Shown here: piece after piece, positions 15,589-17,234 of the stretch
Numbering within the stretch: position 1 is the stretch's first letter
Layout: each line of letters begins with the position of its first letter
Source of the DNA: JBLHGN01 sp047616325
GTDB taxonomy: Bacteria > Pseudomonadota > Gammaproteobacteria > Pseudomonadales > Cellvibrionaceae
Assembly (NCBI GenBank): GCA_047616325.1
Contig: JBLHGN010000051.1
Coordinates: forward strand, 1-17,234
DNA: 17,234 nucleotides
Direction: 5' to 3'
The notes under the pieces: model-generated
Told to the model about the DNA's origin: nothing
What the model saw: the letters and a program-made list of their open reading frames with translations, nothing else
Database searches by the model: none
Translations under genes and position numbers: made by a program

Positions 15589-15795
15589 TGCTTGCACGAT
15601 AAGAAAAAAGCTTTTAAAAGCAGCACCTTAATCCAAAAAATCGAAGTTTTAGCGGCTCAGCGGGGTCAATGTTAAAACAACTTTTGTTTTTTCCCTTAGG
15701 GATTCCTCCAGGAGGCCACGGGGCATGGAAGTTGAGCGAAGTTAGATCTCCTGGAAATTTGCTGTCAGCTCTGAGGATGAAGTAGATAGTGATGA
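15589..15795. other. Non-coding or unrecognised spacer between MITE-like element and IS91 remnant
   Basis: About 200 bases without a supported gene. A minus-strand frame of 65 codons (15614-15811) covers it, but it has no recognisable domain and no good start signal. A short plus-strand frame ending at 15832 encodes an acidic SSEDEVDSDEPQRYQEEASSL tail that I do not recognise. A 12-base palindrome GCTTTTAAAAGC sits at about 15610-15621. The stretch may contain the missing upstream part or end of the IS91-like element, too decayed to read. Confidence 0.4.
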
Positions 15796-16719
15796 ACCTC
15801 AAAGGTATCAAGAAGAAGCTTCTTCGCTTTAAATGTATATTCTCTGCGAATTCCCCTCCATAACCACCCTAATCAAAGTCAGTTGTATTCGCGATTTATG
15901 GGCTTGGCTGAGCCGTGTTTGACCGAGCTGATTCAGGAGCCGTTCAACCACTCGGATTACAAAATAGCACGGATTGTTTTTCTGCATACGAAGGGTCGTA
16001 ATGGCAGCTACAATCCACACCTGCAGGTGATACTGGCCGAAGGCGCGCTTCTCCCTGGAGCCAAGAATTGGCGGACTATTAGGCGTACCTTCAAGCACTT
16101 ATCGTTGAACCGCCACCGGCCGCTCTGGTAGCCGCACTTGCTTGGCTTGATAGCGGTTGAATTTCCGGAGCGCAAAGGAGTGATTCAAGCCTTGTGGGGT
16201 GACCATCCCGATGGGTTCTATGCCCATCCAGAAAACAACCAAAAAGAAAAAGTACTCACCAAGCGTTACCGGGGATTGATCAGGTATCTGACAACGTATT
16301 TGTCATCCCCGCCCATCGGTGTTTCCAGAATCGTTGCCTATGACGACCAGGAAGTTAAGTATCACTATTAATCCCACCGAACGAAGTCGAGAGTCTACGA
16401 AACAATCGATGCACAAATATTTATCGGTCGAACGCTCCAGCATATTTTACCCAAAGGCTTTCAGCGAGTACGCCATTGTGGCCTTCAGGCCACTGCCACG
16501 TTCTATAAGTGGGTTGAAGTGATCGCACAAGCGGCCGGTGATTTAATGGATGCCATCCATGGTGAGCTACGCGAAACGTATTACTTATGCAGACATTTTT
16601 GAAGAAATCGCGGAAGAAACCCGCTGCGGTGCGGTTTTTGTGGTCAAGGAATGGAATTGGTGAGGTTATTCCACCCAGATCGAGGGGTGTTTTTCGATTT
16701 GTTGGGAGCTCCAGGATAA
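15796..16719 (+). pseudogene. Degenerate IS91-family (Y2, HUH-type) transposase, N-terminally truncated
   Basis: One reading frame from about 15796 encodes successive IS91 transposase blocks: VFLHTKGRNGSYNPHLQVIL (metal-binding HUH region), RGLIRYLTTYLSSPPIGVSRIVAYD with the two catalytic-type tyrosines YxxxY (codons 16285 and 16297), FIGRTLQHILPKGFQRVRHCG, and the C-terminal NPLRCGFCGQGMELVRLFHP cysteine motif ending at TAA 16717-16719. In-frame stops occur at 16129-16131 (TAG) and 16369-16371 (TAA). Between about 16550 and 16612 the better protein (VSYAKRITYADIFEEIA) lies in the next frame, implying two compensating single-base indels; the original frame has a TGA at 16600 there. The HUH motif reads His-Leu-Gln (codons 16018-16026), so the second metal ligand is lost. 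The N-terminal zinc-finger part of the family is missing. IS91 elements move by rolling-circle replication; this copy is surely inactive. Confidence 0.85.
15812..15825. repeat. 14-base perfect palindrome near the 5' end of the IS91 remnant
   Basis: GAAGAAGCTTCTTC reads identically on both strands. It lies just before the first recognisable transposase codons and could be part of an element end or simply chance. Confidence 0.4.
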
Positions 16720-16800
16720 GCCGTTGGCACCATATAACCAATATTGCTTTACGCGACAATCGTACACAGGTGATAGTTCGACCAGTTGGGGTTTTTGGTT

Positions 16801-17234
16801 CTACAAATGAATTTTATCTGCGGGGCTGGTTACCGTCACACCAGGGCGGTTGAGAATGTGGGTATATATCATCGTAGTCGATACGTCCGCATGGCCTAAA
16901 AGGGCTTGCACGGTGCGAATGTCGCAACCATCTTCCAGTAGATGCGTAGCAAAAGAATGACGCATAGTATGAGGCCCTATTTTCTTATCCAGCGAGATTG
17001 AATGTGCCGCATTTCTCGTATGCTTTTGCAGCGAGCTTTCGTGCAAATGATGACGGCGTATTTTTACAGAGCGAGGGTCAGCACTAAGCTTTGCCGAGGG
17101 AAAGCAATATTGCCACTTAAATTCCTTCGCCGCGTTTGAGTATTTTCGTGCTAAAGCTTCTGGCAGATAAACCTCGCCAAGTCCTGCATCCAAATCCTCC
17201 TGGTGGATACGGCGCACTTCAGCAAGTTGTGTTT
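16801..17234 (-). CDS. intI: Integron integrase IntI, C-terminal part (cut by right edge)
   Basis: The visible 143 residues are the C-terminal catalytic half of a tyrosine recombinase. RRIHQEDLDAGLGEVYLP is followed by EALARKYSNAAKEFKWQYCFPS, which corresponds to the extra helix (the additional segment found only in integron integrases and absent from XerC/XerD). RHHLHESSLQ, PHTMRHSFATHLLEDG (His-x-x-Arg) and LLGHADVSTTMIYTHILNR come next, with the nucleophile Tyr encoded at 16864-16866. The first catalytic arginine and the N-terminal SAM-like domain lie beyond the right edge. In-frame codons continue to the edge (TQLAEV before the internal GTG at 17217), so that GTG is not the start. IntI inserts gene cassettes by attI x attC recombination; attI normally lies at the 5' side of intI, so a cassette array would be expected right of the window. 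The C-terminal tail is intact to a TAG at 16801, with no visible frameshift. Confidence 0.9.
   Translation of the reverse strand, partial: TQLAEVRRIHQEDLDAGLGEVYLPEALARKYSNAAKEFKWQYCFPSAKLSADPRSVKIRRHHLHESSLQKHTRNAAHSISLDKKIGPHTMRHSFATHLLEDGCDIRTVQALLGHADVSTTMIYTHILNRPGVTVTSPADKIHL

Noticed and set aside
15614..15811. 65-codon minus-strand open frame in the spacer after argH
   Set aside because: No known domain, no ribosome binding site and placed in mobile-element debris; not enough to call a gene.
16600..16602. TGA read as a third inactivating stop of the IS91 transposase
   Set aside because: It lies in a segment where the more protein-like frame is shifted by one base, so it is probably a consequence of an upstream indel rather than an independent nonsense mutation.
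1..17234. CRISPR arrays, tRNA or rRNA genes, phage genes
   Set aside because: No regularly spaced direct repeats, no cloverleaf-like or rRNA-like stretches and no phage structural proteins were seen by reading; not confirmed by a dedicated search.

Overview
The window looks like a chromosomal segment of a marine or plant-polymer-degrading gammaproteobacterium, most like the Cellvibrionales (Saccharophagus/Teredinibacter/Simiduia type). The basis is gene content and order: ppk-trxA-rho-ubiD followed by hemY-hemX-hemD-hemC-algR-algZ-argH combines two blocks that lie near each other in Pseudomonas. Base composition is moderate, around 50% GC. The genus is an inference from layout and protein flavour, not a search result.

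Layout. Positions 1-1168 (minus strand) hold the start of a dihydrolipoamide-dehydrogenase/mercuric-reductase-like flavoprotein, cut by the left edge, preceded by a TVP38/TMEM64 (DedA-like) membrane protein. Divergent from these is ppk1 (1458-3581). Next on the plus strand come trxA (3899-4225), a roughly 620-base leader region, rho (4849-6108) and ubiD (6138-7601). A convergent block on the minus strand follows. In transcription order it is algZ, algR, hemC, hemD, hemX, hemY (13933 down to 7667): a LytS/LytTR-type two-component system and the porphyrin genes with tight spacing. argH (14015-15424) is transcribed away from algZ.

From the argH stop codon onward the region is accessory. A 156-base palindromic, MITE-like element sits exactly at the end of argH (15425-15580, flanked by CTAG). 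About 200 bases without a recognisable gene follow, then a decayed IS91-family Y2 transposase (about 15796-16719), and finally the 3' part of an integron integrase gene (intI) on the minus strand, running off the right edge. The orientation predicts that attI and any gene-cassette array lie to the right of the window.

How the genes work together: Ppk1 makes polyphosphate; TrxA and Rho are housekeeping redox and transcription-termination proteins; UbiD carries out the decarboxylation step of ubiquinone synthesis; HemC and HemD convert porphobilinogen to uroporphyrinogen III, with HemX and HemY as membrane-anchored companions; AlgZ/AlgR is probably a regulator of surface functions such as type IV pili or exopolysaccharide; ArgH completes arginine synthesis. 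The least ordinary material is at the right end (integron integrase, broken IS91, MITE-like palindrome) and in the trxA-rho intergenic leader. I did not find convincing evidence for a wholly new system inside the window; the best lead is the integron whose integrase begins here.
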